From Puniceicoccales bacterium Verruco_02 (lineage in GTDB: Bacteria > Verrucomicrobiota > Verrucomicrobiia > Opitutales > Oceanipulchritudinaceae), in NCBI GenBank assembly GCA_001604585.1, contig LVBW01000049.1, positions 1 through 58,966 on the forward strand: a stretch of 58,966 bases of DNA. The letters are read 5' to 3'. The first letter of the stretch is position 1, and each line of letters starts with the position of its first letter. The position numbers and the translations under genes were made by a program. Positions 17,131-26,368 of the stretch are shown here, in pieces. Below the pieces are notes generated by a model, which saw only the letters and a list, made by a program, of their open reading frames with translations, searched no databases and was not told the origin of the DNA.

Positions 17131-17727
17131 ATGAGAATACGCCTTCCATCCGCAATAGTTCAGGCAGTCTGCGCCATGTTTGCGCTGGCTGCCTGCGGCA
17201 CGTACAAGCCCGGAGCCGCCACCCAGGGTAATATCCAGAGCATCTGGGTCGCCCCCGCGCTCAACCAGTCCTACATGCCCCAGGTGGCCGTCGTGCTCAG
17301 CGAGCACCTGCGCGACCGCTTCATGAAGGACAACCTCGTGCGCCTTGTACGGCGCGACGCTGCCGACGCTACGCTGGAGGTTACCATCGTATCCCTTGAG
17401 CGAGAAGGACGGGTAAGAGGGCTTGTTGTCCCGGTCAAAGGCGAGGACGACAACGGCAACCCAACTTACTCAAACAAGACCGACAAGGGCCTGTACAAGG
17501 CCGTTGACATCACCCTGCGCGCAAAGGCCGTATTAAGGGACAATGCCAGCGACAAAATCCTCTTCGAGGGCGAGTTCAGCGCCGGAACACAAACGCTCCC
17601 CGGCATGTACATATCCACCTCTGCGGACAACGAGCGGATGCTAATCCCCGTGCTGGCACGCGAACTGGCAAGGCAGATACACGACGCTGTGGCACTTCGC
17701 TGGGACGAATCCATAAGCCATGAATAG
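17131..17727 (+). CDS. lptE: LptE-like LPS-assembly lipoprotein
   Basis: A 198-residue lipoprotein with lipobox FALAAC (Cys about residue 23), then GTYKPGAATQGNIQSIWVAP. The strand-rich sequence VVLSEHLRDRFMKDNLVRLV and ELARQIHDAV near the end match the LptE/DUF4136-like fold that plugs the LptD barrel and helps deliver lipopolysaccharide. ATG 17131 is preferred because it starts the signal peptide; the open frame begins inside bamD but that part is a shadow. The last eight bases overlap the start of rpe, so these genes are probably co-translated. Confidence 0.72.
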   Translation: MRIRLPSAIVQAVCAMFALAACGTYKPGAATQGNIQSIWVAPALNQSYMPQVAVVLSEHLRDRFMKDNLVRLVRRDAADATLEVTIVSLEREGRVRGLVVPVKGEDDNGNPTYSNKTDKGLYKAVDITLRAKAVLRDNASDKILFEGEFSAGTQTLPGMYISTSADNERMLIPVLARELARQIHDAVALRWDESISHE

Positions 17728-18388
17728 CATAAACGGACCAGTGATACTGGCCCCATCCCTGCTCGCCGCCGACCACGCCATGCTGGCCAATGCGGCCAAT
17801 GTGATTGCCTCCACCGGCCTTACTTGGGCACATGTGGACATAATGGACGGCCACTTTGTGGAAACGCTCACCTTTGGTCCGCAAATGCTGCGCTGCCTGC
17901 AAAGGCACGAACCGGAACTATTCTACGATGTGCACCTGATGATGGACGAGCCATGGAAACATGCGCCCGCATTTGCAGAAGCCGGAGCCAGCCTGATAAG
18001 CATCCACATAGAGGTTCCCTGTGATCACCGCGCGGAACTAGCACGCATACGCGAAATGGGAGCCAAGTGCGGCATAGTGCTCAACCCCGCCACAGGGGCC
18101 GACGCCGTTGCCCACCTTCTCGACTGCGTGGACCTAGTGCTCGTCATGACTGTGCAACCCGGCAAGGGCGGCCAGCCCTTCCGCGAGGAAATGCTGCCCA
18201 AGATACGCCAGATAGCGCAATGGCGGCAGGATCGCGGCCTCGACTTCCGCCTGGAGGTGGACGGCGGGGTGGACCTGCGCACCGCGCCCCTGTGCGTCAC
18301 GGCCGGAGCGGACACCCTTGTAGCCGGGACAGCCTTTTTCAACGCTCCCGACAAGAATCTGTTCGCCCGAAACATGGGCTGCGCTTAA
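17720..18388 (+). CDS. rpe: Ribulose-phosphate 3-epimerase
   Basis: Interconverts ribulose-5-phosphate and xylulose-5-phosphate in the pentose phosphate pathway. The TIM-barrel motifs are clear: APSLLAADHAML at the start, HVDIMDGHFVETLTFG with the metal-binding His and Asp, HLMMDEPW, MTVQPGKGGQPF at the phosphate loop, and LEVDGGVDL with the second catalytic Asp. The length of 222 residues is normal. ATG 17720 overlaps the end of lptE by eight bases. Confidence 0.95.
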   Translation: MNSINGPVILAPSLLAADHAMLANAANVIASTGLTWAHVDIMDGHFVETLTFGPQMLRCLQRHEPELFYDVHLMMDEPWKHAPAFAEAGASLISIHIEVPCDHRAELARIREMGAKCGIVLNPATGADAVAHLLDCVDLVLVMTVQPGKGGQPFREEMLPKIRQIAQWRQDRGLDFRLEVDGGVDLRTAPLCVTAGADTLVAGTAFFNAPDKNLFARNMGCA

Positions 18389-18527
18389 GTTGTTTGCAAA
18401 GGGAGCTTACGGCCTTTGAATACCCCGGCAAGCAGCCTCGCCACGCGCCCCCTCCTGTCGCTTTCAAGCTGAAGCGCACAAGTAAACAATCTCCCCAATA
18501 CCCGGAACGGAGCACGCTCAGATACCC

Positions 18528-20381
18528 ATGACAGATAACCACACAGTCTGCCAGGACAAGAAGCTCATCGACCTTCGCAAGATCTTTCACAACCCCATCT
18601 TGCGAAGCATGGCCCCGTTCATCGAAAACACGCTGGCCGCGCCCGCGCTGAACGATATATACAGCCGCGCCTGCCTGATGGACCCTGGGCTTAGCTTCTT
18701 CGACCGCACCCTCTTCACCTCCGGCGTCAATTACGTTGTTAGCGCCGAGGACCGCGACCGAATCCCTGCCGACGGCCCGCTTATCGTCGTTGCCAACCAC
18801 CCCTTCGGCGGCATCGACGGAATGGCCCTAGGCTCGCTAATCTACTCGGTGCGCAAGGACACGAAGTTTTTTGTAAACTTCCTGCTCGGTGCCATCGAGG
18901 AGATGAAATCCTTCTTCATATCCGTAAACAACTTCGGCGGCAACGACGCCACGCGCTCAAACATAGGCCCGATGAAGGAAGCCCTCAAGTGGCTGAAAAA
19001 CGGCGGCTGCCTGGGCACCTTCCCATCGGGCACTGTCTCGCACCTGCACATCAAAAAGCGCCACGTCTCCGACCCAGACTGGAACGACAACGTCGCGGGC
19101 CTTGTGCGCCGCACAGGGGCCAGCGTGCTGCCCGTTTACATAATGGGGCGCAACAGCAACTTCTTCCAATGTGCGGGACTGCTGCACCCTCGCCTGCGCA
19201 CAGCCCTGCTCATACGGGAACTTGTCCGGATGCGCGGCCAGACCATAGAACTGCGCGTAGGCCAGCCAATACCCGCCAGCCGCCTTACGAAGTTTGAAAG
19301 CGATGCGGAGATGACCTCCTTCATGCGGTTGAAGACATACAACCTAAAAAACCGCACCGAGCCTGAAAAAAAGCACCGCTTCATACGCATGCCCATGCGT
19401 CCGCCCAAGGCCAAGCCGCCGATGGAGGAAATAGCCCCGCCGGTGCCCCCCGCTGTATTGGCCGCTGAGATAGCCTCGCTGCCGGAGGACTGCCGCCTGC
19501 TGGCGCACGGAGACTTGGCCGTATTCCACGCCGAATACGAGCAGATACCCAACGTAATGCGCGAGCTGGGCCGCCTGCGCGAAAAGACATTCCGCGCCGT
19601 GGGCGAAGGAACTGGCAAGTCCCTCGACATAGACCAGTACGACCAGTTTTACCTGCACCTCTTCCTCTGGAACAGCGCAACTAGTGAAATAGTCGGCGGC
19701 TACCGCCTGGGCCGCACGGACAGGATTCTGCAAAAACAGGGCTACAAAGGCATATACACAACGAGCCTTTTCCGCTTCAAGGGGCACTTGCTCGAACGCA
19801 TAAGCCCGGCGCTAGAAATGGGCCGTTCCTTCATACGCGAGGAGTATCAGCGCAAGCCCACCGCCCTGCCCCTTATCTGGCGCGGCATAGGCGAATACAT
19901 ATGCCGCAACCCGCGCTACCGAGTGCTCTTCGGCCCGGTGTCCATCAGTAGCGACTACAAGCGCGCCTCGCGCGACCTGATGGTCCAGTATCTGCGAAAC
20001 AACTCTCTCGACGAAGAACTGCACCCGCTCGTCAAAGCGCGCCGCCCCCCACAAAAGGGCAAGTTCGGCCAGATTGACAAAAAGAGCCTGCGCGCCACAG
20101 TGAAGGACATAGAGGACATCTCGGGCCTTGTCTCGGACATCGAGACCGACCGCAAGGGCGTGCCCGTGCTGCTGAAGCACTACCTAAAGCTCAACGCCAC
20201 GCTCCTAAGCTTCAACGTGGACAAGGACTTTTGCGATGTCATCGACGGCCTCATAGTCGTGGACCTCATGCGCACCGACCAGAAGATAATGCGCCGCTTC
20301 ATGGGCGAAGAAGGCACGGAAAAGTTCCTCCTGCGCCACCGCGAAGACCCGGACCAGCCCGAAGCCCCGGTCGCCGAATAA
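18528..20381 (+). CDS. olsF: Bifunctional PlsC-type and GNAT acyltransferase (OlsF-like)
   Basis: A 617-residue fusion. The N-terminal half (about residues 50-290) is a PlsC-like glycerolipid acyltransferase, with VVANHPFGGIDGMALG as the His-Asp catalytic motif and LGTFPSGTVSHL as the substrate-binding block. The C-terminal half (about 320-540) is a GNAT-type acyltransferase of the OlsB/hemolysin-like kind, with FRAVGEGTGKSLDIDQYD and LERISPALEMGRSFIREEY. In OlsF of Serratia the two halves make ornithine lipid: the C-terminal part N-acylates ornithine and the N-terminal part adds the second acyl chain. I infer the same here. Another possibility is a glycine- or other aminolipid synthase. A 139-base gap separates it from rpe. 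Confidence 0.78.
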   Translation: MTDNHTVCQDKKLIDLRKIFHNPILRSMAPFIENTLAAPALNDIYSRACLMDPGLSFFDRTLFTSGVNYVVSAEDRDRIPADGPLIVVANHPFGGIDGMALGSLIYSVRKDTKFFVNFLLGAIEEMKSFFISVNNFGGNDATRSNIGPMKEALKWLKNGGCLGTFPSGTVSHLHIKKRHVSDPDWNDNVAGLVRRTGASVLPVYIMGRNSNFFQCAGLLHPRLRTALLIRELVRMRGQTIELRVGQPIPASRLTKFESDAEMTSFMRLKTYNLKNRTEPEKKHRFIRMPMRPPKAKPPMEEIAPPVPPAVLAAEIASLPEDCRLLAHGDLAVFHAEYEQIPNVMRELGRLREKTFRAVGEGTGKSLDIDQYDQFYLHLFLWNSATSEIVGGYRLGRTDRILQKQGYKGIYTTSLFRFKGHLLERISPALEMGRSFIREEYQRKPTALPLIWRGIGEYICRNPRYRVLFGPVSISSDYKRASRDLMVQYLRNNSLDEELHPLVKARRPPQKGKFGQIDKKSLRATVKDIEDISGLVSDIETDRKGVPVLLKHYLKLNATLLSFNVDKDFCDVIDGLIVVDLMRTDQKIMRRFMGEEGTEKFLLRHREDPDQPEAPVAE

Positions 20382-20433
20382 GCAAACATTTCGTCAATTG
20401 GCTGCCTGCGCTCCGCCTAGTGGCGAAAAGCGC

Positions 20434-20730
20434 CTACTCGGCGCGCTCGTTGCGGTTACGCTCGTAGAAATTGCCCGTGTTCTCATTCTCTCTGGCGGCC
20501 TCTCTCTGGGCACGTATCTCCTCTTTAACCAGTTTGCGCGCCATCTCGCGGGCCTCTTCGATGTTTGCGGCCTTGCCAGTGGTGAGCAAATCTGCGGCAA
20601 CGGCGTCAATACGCAGCTCTACATGTTCGATGGCGGGGTTAACCTCCGTCACCTGCTCGCGAAATACTGAGGCACAAGCCGCAAACAGAATGGCAGACAG
20701 GATAAGAAGAACTGTGCGCGTGATGGACAT
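20434..20730 (-). CDS. Small predicted lipoprotein of unknown function
   Basis: A 98-residue product from ATG 20730 with a signal peptide and lipobox ILFAAC (Cys about residue 18). The rest is mostly charged helix (LRIDAVAADLLTTGKAANI, EEAREMARKLVKEEIRAQRE). A longer frame begins at 20793, but those residues do not look like a signal peptide. The gene is convergent with the olsF-like gene and divergent from purD, 116 bases before its start. I do not recognise the family. It may be a short envelope lipoprotein. Confidence 0.55.
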   Translation of the reverse strand: MSITRTVLLILSAILFAACASVFREQVTEVNPAIEHVELRIDAVAADLLTTGKAANIEEAREMARKLVKEEIRAQREAARENENTGNFYERNRNERAE

Positions 20731-20846
20731 TAATAAAGCAAAACGCCCCTTTGCTCCCCCGCCAAGGGAAATTGCCAACAAAGAGCGCCCCATTGCACGC
20801 GACAGCCTTGAAAAGACTGGGCGCGGGCCTGTATAAGTTATCCCCT

Positions 20847-22130
20847 ATGAACGTATTGGTAATCGGTTCGGGCGGACGCGAACACGCCCTTGTCAAGGCA
20901 TGTCTGGCCAGCCCCCTGGCCACCCGCGTCATAGCTGCCCCCGGCAACGGCGGCATGGAGGCCGACACCCAGTGCTTCCCTCTGGACGTGGAAAACGTCC
21001 CTTCAGCCGTGGAGCTGGCCAAGCGGGAGAAGATCGACCTTGCCATCATCGGGCCGGAAGTGCCGCTCGCCCTAGGCATGGCAGACGCCCTCATCGAGGC
21101 CGGAGTCCTCGTTTACGGCCCCACTTTCCGCGGAGCACAGCTCGAAGCATCCAAGGCCGTGTGCAAGGATTTCTTCGCCAAATACGGCATACCCACGGCC
21201 CGTTCGCGCACCTTCTCCAGCGCCGAAATGGCAGATGCACTCGCCTATGTGGAGGCCGAGCCTCTGCCTGTTGTCATAAAGGCAAGCGGTTTGGCAGCGG
21301 GCAAAGGTGTCATCATAGCCCAGAGCCGCGAGGAAGCCCTTGAGGCAACACGCGGGATGCTCGACGGCTCCATGTTCGGGGAGGCTGGCGCGCAGATAGT
21401 AGTCGAGGAATGCCTTGTCGGCGACGAGGCCTCGATCACCCTCATGGTCTGCGGCGAAAAGTATGTGATGCTCCCCGCCGCACAGGACCACAAACGCGTG
21501 GGCGAAGGCGACAGCGGCCCAAACACCGGCGGAATGGGCGCCTACTGCCCCGCCCCGGTCGTTACGCCGGAGATGGAAAAGCGCATAGTGACAGAGGTCA
21601 TCGAGCCGACCATGCGCGGCTTCGCGGCGGAAGGCTACGACTTTCGCGGCACCCTTTTCATAGGAATCATGGTGACAGCCTATGGCCCGATGGTGCTGGA
21701 ATTCAACGTCCGCTTTGGCGACCCTGAAACACAAGTCGTGCTGCCCATGCTGGAGGCCGACCCTCTGCGCCTGATGCTCGACTGCGCAAGGGGCACATTG
21801 GACCCATCCACAGTGGGCATACGCCCCGGCAGCGCCATTGTCGTGGTGCTGGCGGCCAAGGGCTACCCCGGAAGCTATGCAAAGGGCGACGCCATAAGTC
21901 TGCCCGCAAAACTGCCGCGCAATGTGTCGATAGTCCACGCTGGCACCAAGCGCGCCGCCGACGGCACGATCCTGAGCGCGGGCGGGCGTGTTCTGGGCGT
22001 CTGTGCCCATGCCTACACGCTCCAGCAGGCTGCCGATGCCGCATACGATGTCATAGGCCAGATTAGCTGGCAGAACATGAACTACCGCCGCGACATAGGC
22101 CACAGGGCGGGCCTGCGCAAGAGGGGCTAG
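20847..22130 (+). CDS. purD: Phosphoribosylamine-glycine ligase (PurD)
   Basis: Second step of de novo purine synthesis: joins glycine to phosphoribosylamine using ATP. The 427-residue product has the standard start NVLVIGSGGREHALVKA, the ATP-grasp core VVIKASGLAAGKGV, DHKRVGEGDSGPNTGGMGAY, and LEFNVRFGDPETQ. Those are the usual purD signatures in the right order. ATG 20847 is chosen because it begins the first strand; an upstream extension of 32 codons has no family sequence. It is convergent with the amidotransferase gene, overlapping it by four bases at the stop. Confidence 0.96.
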   Translation: MNVLVIGSGGREHALVKACLASPLATRVIAAPGNGGMEADTQCFPLDVENVPSAVELAKREKIDLAIIGPEVPLALGMADALIEAGVLVYGPTFRGAQLEASKAVCKDFFAKYGIPTARSRTFSSAEMADALAYVEAEPLPVVIKASGLAAGKGVIIAQSREEALEATRGMLDGSMFGEAGAQIVVEECLVGDEASITLMVCGEKYVMLPAAQDHKRVGEGDSGPNTGGMGAYCPAPVVTPEMEKRIVTEVIEPTMRGFAAEGYDFRGTLFIGIMVTAYGPMVLEFNVRFGDPETQVVLPMLEADPLRLMLDCARGTLDPSTVGIRPGSAIVVVLAAKGYPGSYAKGDAISLPAKLPRNVSIVHAGTKRAADGTILSAGGRVLGVCAHAYTLQQAADAAYDVIGQISWQNMNYRRDIGHRAGLRKRG

Positions 22131-22843
22131 CTCCTCTCCCAGCGGTCCAACACCTTGAAGAGAGCCTCGCGGCAGGGACCGGCGTTCTGCTCCAGTCCGA
22201 CGAGGATCTCTTCGGCGCTCTGCACATACGGGCCGCTCTGGACCAACTCGTCATCGAAGAAGCTGACAAAGTCGCGCACTTCCTGTTCCTCTGCCTCGAA
22301 GTGGAACTGAAGGCCGATAACGCGCCCATTGCAGATGCTGAACGCCTGCGATTGACAGACGGGGCTGCTGGCCAGATGCACCGCGCCCTGCGGAATGGCA
22401 AAAGTGTCGCCATGCCATTGCAGCACTGTCATTTCCGGCGGGAAAGCCTCGAAGGGACCGCTTGCCAGCGCCTCGGGGCTGAACTGCACCTTCCACCAGC
22501 CGATTTCCTTGTGCCGGTTGCGCGTAACTGGGGCGTCGAATGCCCTTGCGATGAGCTGCCCGCCAAGGCAGACGCCGAACACCCGCCCACCGGACTTGGC
22601 ATGGGCAGCAATCAGTTGCTTTTCACCCGCCAGCCAAGCGTATTTGTCGTCCTCGTCCACGTTCATAGGCCCGCCCATCAGCACAAGGGCCTCGTCAGGT
22701 TCCAGTTGCGGCAAAGGCTCGCCCAAGTACAGGCGCACGGTGCGCAGTTCATGTCCGCGTTCGGCGGCCCAGACGGCGATAAGTCCGGCCTCCTCTGGCT
22801 CGAAGTGTTGCAGGCAGCAGAGTTTCATGGTCAGCAAGTTCAT
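22127..22843 (-). CDS. Class I glutamine amidotransferase family protein
   Basis: A 238-residue stand-alone GATase1 of the GMP-synthase-like type. The nucleophile elbow is FGVCLGGQL, the oxyanion region is VLMGGPMNVDED, and the His-Glu pair is in LQFHFEAEE, so the catalytic triad is complete. Proteins of this family hydrolyse glutamine or gamma-glutamyl compounds; the substrate is not readable. Starts at ATG 22843 or five codons later at ATG 22828 (MKLCCLQHFEPEE); the second is where family similarity begins. The frame continues further upstream, but that part is not family sequence. It is convergent with purD. Confidence 0.85.
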   Translation of the reverse strand: MNLLTMKLCCLQHFEPEEAGLIAVWAAERGHELRTVRLYLGEPLPQLEPDEALVLMGGPMNVDEDDKYAWLAGEKQLIAAHAKSGGRVFGVCLGGQLIARAFDAPVTRNRHKEIGWWKVQFSPEALASGPFEAFPPEMTVLQWHGDTFAIPQGAVHLASSPVCQSQAFSICNGRVIGLQFHFEAEEQEVRDFVSFFDDELVQSGPYVQSAEEILVGLEQNAGPCREALFKVLDRWERS

Positions 22844-22995
22844 TGAGCCACTGCACAAAGCGCGCCAGAGCCTGTATGCCCCGGACAATATGGCCACATA
22901 TGCACAAGCCGCGCCTGCCTTGCAAACAAACGGGCAGCGCGAGGGGGTTAATCCCGGCGCTGCCCGAAATGTGCGTTTCAACGCTGCGGCGTAAT

Positions 22996-24186
22996 CTAGA
23001 GGACGGACACGATGGCTTCGCAAAGGCGATCCATCGTCTTCTCGTTCATGCCCGCCACGCTGACGCGGCCAGAACCTACGATGTAGATTGCGTGCTGATC
23101 GCGCAGGGCATCCACCTGCTCCTTGCTAAGGCCCGAGAATGAGAACATGCCTAGCTGCTTCTTGATGAAGCCGAAGTCCTGCTTCGCACCCTTGGCCGCC
23201 AGAGTGTCGGCAAAGAGGGCGCGAAGAGCGTTGATGCGGTTGCGCATGTCGGCCACTTCCTTTTCCCAAGCTGCGCAGAGTGCGCTGTCGCCAAGGATCG
23301 TGCTCACGATGGCGAAGCCGTGCTGGGGAGGGTTGGAATAGTTGGCGCGAATGACGCGCTTGACCTGCGAGGCAACGCGCTGGGCACTGTTCTCGTCGTT
23401 GCAGACAAAGGTGACGGCACCCACACGATCCGCGTACAGGCTGAAGTTCTTCGAGCAGGAACTACACACGATAAGCTCGCGGCAATGAGCGGCCAATATG
23501 CGTATGCCAGTGGCGTCCTCGTCTATGCCAGTGCCAAAGCCCTGATATGCGAAGTCAACGATTGGCAGAAGCTTGCGAGCGGCTAGTAGCCCCGCAATCT
23601 GAGTCCACTCCTCGACAGTCGGGTCGATGCCCGTGGGGTTGTGGCAGCAGCCGTGGAGCAGCACCGCGCTTCCGGCAGGCAGCTTGCTGAGGGCTTCGAT
23701 AAGGCCGGGCATGTCCAGCTTGTTAGCCACCGGGTCGAACCACGGATAGCGATCCGTGCGCACGCCTGCGGCGTCGAAAATCTGCGGATGGTTGGGCCAA
23801 GTGGGGTTACTCATCCAGACCTTGGCCGAGGGGAAGTTCTGCTTGAGAAAGTCCGCCACGATACGCAGTGCGCCTGTGCCACCGGGGGCGCAGGCGGTGA
23901 AGGCACGGCGGGTGAACAGGACTTCCGAGTCCGCCCCGAAGGTGAGCTTCTGCATCAGGGCGCAGAACTTCTGGTCGCCGTCGATGGGCAGGTACACCCT
24001 GCTCTGGGCCGCTCCGGCCAGACGTTTTTCGGCTTCCTTGGCAGTGTCGAGCAGCGGAGTCTTTCCGCTGGCATCGGTGAAGACACCCACGCCGAGATTG
24101 ATCTTGGCGGGGTTCGAATCCTTCTTGAATGCCTCGGTCAACCCAAGTATCGGGTCGGCGGGCGCTTGAGGTACATCTTCAAACAT
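22996..24186 (-). CDS. Aspartate/aromatic aminotransferase (AspC/TyrB type)
   Basis: A fold-type I PLP aminotransferase of 396 residues. It has the subfamily start PADPILGLTEAFKKD, the NPTGID loop (CCHNPTGIDPTVEEW), the PLP lysine in CSSCSKNFSLYADRVG, and the YSNPPQHG segment. These match AspC/TyrB, which transfer amino groups between aspartate or aromatic amino acids and 2-oxoglutarate. Which substrate is preferred cannot be told by eye. ATG 24186 is the clear start. The upstream region is shared with the divergent FAD oxidoreductase gene. Confidence 0.93.
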   Translation of the reverse strand: MFEDVPQAPADPILGLTEAFKKDSNPAKINLGVGVFTDASGKTPLLDTAKEAEKRLAGAAQSRVYLPIDGDQKFCALMQKLTFGADSEVLFTRRAFTACAPGGTGALRIVADFLKQNFPSAKVWMSNPTWPNHPQIFDAAGVRTDRYPWFDPVANKLDMPGLIEALSKLPAGSAVLLHGCCHNPTGIDPTVEEWTQIAGLLAARKLLPIVDFAYQGFGTGIDEDATGIRILAAHCRELIVCSSCSKNFSLYADRVGAVTFVCNDENSAQRVASQVKRVIRANYSNPPQHGFAIVSTILGDSALCAAWEKEVADMRNRINALRALFADTLAAKGAKQDFGFIKKQLGMFSFSGLSKEQVDALRDQHAIYIVGSGRVSVAGMNEKTMDRLCEAIVSVL

Positions 24187-24342
24187 TGCAGTGTCCTTTT
24201 GTGGGCGTCTGCTGGGCTATTGCAGTGGGGGCAGTCTGTCAACAAGGACCGACACAGCGCGTCATAAATGCATATGATACAAGCTTGATGTCTAGTTTCG
24301 CTAGCCTTGCCACATGGGCAGCGCCCGTGCATCATCCAAGGT

Positions 24343-25863
24343 ATGTCCGATGTAACTTCTTCCACCCACGAGGGAAACAGCAAAAAGACCTGCCTCATCA
24401 TCGGGGCCGGCCCTGCCGGACTTAGCGCCGCTCTGGAGCTGCTCCGCTCTGGCGGAGCGGTGCGTCCCATCGTGTTCGAGGCCGCGCCGCAGCCAGGAGG
24501 TATATCGCGCACCGTGGTTTACAAGGGCAACCGCATCGACATAGGCGGGCACAGGTTCTTCTCCAAGTCGAAATGGGTGACGGATTTCTGGGCCTCGCTA
24601 ATGGACATGCCCCGGCGCAGCCGCCTATCGCGCATCTATTATTTACGCCGCTTTTTCAACTATCCTGTCAGCCTCTCGATCGACACCCTGCGCAAGCTCG
24701 GCCCGGTCCGCACGCTCAAGGTGGGCCTGTCCTATCTGCGGGCACGCATTGCCCCCATACGTCCCGAAAAGACTCTGGAAGACTTCATGGTGAACCGCTT
24801 CGGGCGGGAGCTGTACAAGACCTTTTTCCGCGACTACACGCAGAAAGTCTGGGGAGTGCCCTGCGACAAGATAAGCCCCGAATGGGGTGCCCAGCGCATC
24901 AAGGGCGTTTCCATCGGCGCCGTCCTCGCCCACGCCCTGCGAAGCGCCCTGCACATCCGGGCAAAGGAACAGGAAACGAGCCTCATCGATGCCTTCCACT
25001 ACCCCCCTCACGGCCCCGGAGAGCTGTGGGAAAAGGCCGCAGAAGAGGTGCTGCGCCTCGGCGGAAAGCTGCACCTGAACACAAAGGTGCAGAAGATTCG
25101 GCGCGCGGATAATGGTTGGGCGCTGGAGCTTCGCGGAGCCGACGGCCTCTCATACGAAGCCGAGGGCGACTACCTCATATCCACAATGCCGGTGAAGGAA
25201 CTTGTCGCCTCGCTCGAAGGGGTGAATGTGCCGGAATCGGTGCGCGAAGTGGCCGCTGGGCTGGTGTACCGGGACTTCATCACGGTGGGCCTTCTTGTGC
25301 CGCGCTTTGCAGAGGCCGCGCTGCGGGCATCGGGCGGGGTGCTGCGCGACAACTGGATCTACATTCAGGAAAGCGACGTTAAGCTGGGCCGCGTACAGGT
25401 GTTTCCCAACTGGAGTGCCGAAATGGTGGCCGACCCTTCGCTCGTCTGGCTGGGCCTTGAATACTTCTGCAACGAGGGCGACGAACTCGACCGCCTTTCC
25501 GACGCAGAGCTGCGCAAACTAGGCGCGGTGGAAATGGCGAAAATCGGCTTCATAGACGAAGGCTCGGTCCTAGATAGCTGCGTAATCCGCCAGCCAAAGG
25601 CCTACCCGGCCTACTTTGGCACATACGAACGCATCGGCGAGCTTCAGGACTACCTCGACACCCTGCCGGGCCTTGTCTGCGCCGGGCGCAACGGGATGCA
25701 CCGCTACAACAACATGGACCACTCGATGCTGGCCGCAAGAGAGGCTGTGCGCCTGATACTCTCTGGCAACGCTGCCGACCCGGCTGCGCGCAAGGCGCTC
25801 TGGGCGATAAATGCCGAAAAGGACTACCACGAGACTGAGGGCAAGGATCGGAACAAGGACTGA
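24343..25863 (+). CDS. FAD-dependent amine oxidase-like oxidoreductase
   Basis: A 506-residue flavoprotein. The N-terminus has the Rossmann motif [17 protein letters not shown] followed by [19 protein letters not shown], as in protoporphyrinogen oxidase, phytoene desaturase-like and UDP-galactopyranose mutase-like enzymes. The middle has [19 protein letters not shown], and the end [18 protein letters not shown] closes the FAD site. This group often sits in polysaccharide or lipid gene clusters, but no such cluster is present here. ATG 24343 is preferred over an earlier frame start. The substrate is unknown. Confidence 0.85.
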   Translation: MSDVTSSTHEGNSKKTCLIIGAGPAGLSAALELLRSGGAVRPIVFEAAPQPGGISRTVVYKGNRIDIGGHRFFSKSKWVTDFWASLMDMPRRSRLSRIYYLRRFFNYPVSLSIDTLRKLGPVRTLKVGLSYLRARIAPIRPEKTLEDFMVNRFGRELYKTFFRDYTQKVWGVPCDKISPEWGAQRIKGVSIGAVLAHALRSALHIRAKEQETSLIDAFHYPPHGPGELWEKAAEEVLRLGGKLHLNTKVQKIRRADNGWALELRGADGLSYEAEGDYLISTMPVKELVASLEGVNVPESVREVAAGLVYRDFITVGLLVPRFAEAALRASGGVLRDNWIYIQESDVKLGRVQVFPNWSAEMVADPSLVWLGLEYFCNEGDELDRLSDAELRKLGAVEMAKIGFIDEGSVLDSCVIRQPKAYPAYFGTYERIGELQDYLDTLPGLVCAGRNGMHRYNNMDHSMLAAREAVRLILSGNAADPAARKALWAINAEKDYHETEGKDRNKD

Positions 25864-26032
25864 ACCGGAGTCTGACCCGCTATTTGCCTCATGTATGTAC
25901 TTGGCGAGAGCACCGATTGGGAATATCTTGTACCAAGGACGGCCCGTCTTGCGGCCCCGTCAGGCTGCCAAGCCGGACTCTGACACCACTGTCCGCCACA
26001 ATAACCCTGAAAATCATGGAGGAACTGCTGTC

Positions 26033-26347
26033 ATGATAGACATTCTGAAAAAGACTCTATTTGTCGGCCTAGGAGCCACCGTAATCACTGCGGAAAAGCT
26101 GCGCGCAAAACTCGACGAGCTGGTGGCAAGAGGGAAAATCTCCGCCAGTGAAGCTCAGGAGATGACCGGCAAAATCATGGACGAGGGGCGCAAGGAATTC
26201 GAACAAAGCGGCCAGAAGATCGCCGACATGCTAGACGAAATGATGCGCAAGGCCAACTTTGCCCGCCAGAAGGATCTCGAAGCCCTCGCCGCAAAGGTGG
26301 AGAAGCTGGAGGCCGCAGTGGCCCAGCGCGAGAGCAAGAGCGAATAG
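26033..26347 (+). CDS. Phasin-like coiled-coil protein
   Basis: A 104-residue helical protein starting MIDILKKTLFVGLGATVITA. It has the pattern of PhaF/PhaI-like polyhydroxyalkanoate granule proteins: a short hydrophobic helix, then ELVARGKISASEAQEM, and a heptad-rich C-terminus (LEALAAKVEKLEAAVAQRE). A good ribosome site (GGAGGAA) precedes ATG 26033. It is 21 bases before ubiB and probably co-transcribed with it, an arrangement I believe also occurs elsewhere. No PHA synthase gene is in the window, so a granule role is uncertain; it could be a scaffold for UbiB. Confidence 0.6.
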   Translation: MIDILKKTLFVGLGATVITAEKLRAKLDELVARGKISASEAQEMTGKIMDEGRKEFEQSGQKIADMLDEMMRKANFARQKDLEALAAKVEKLEAAVAQRESKSE

Positions 26348-26368
26348 CAAGCGGCCCCCAGTGCATCC

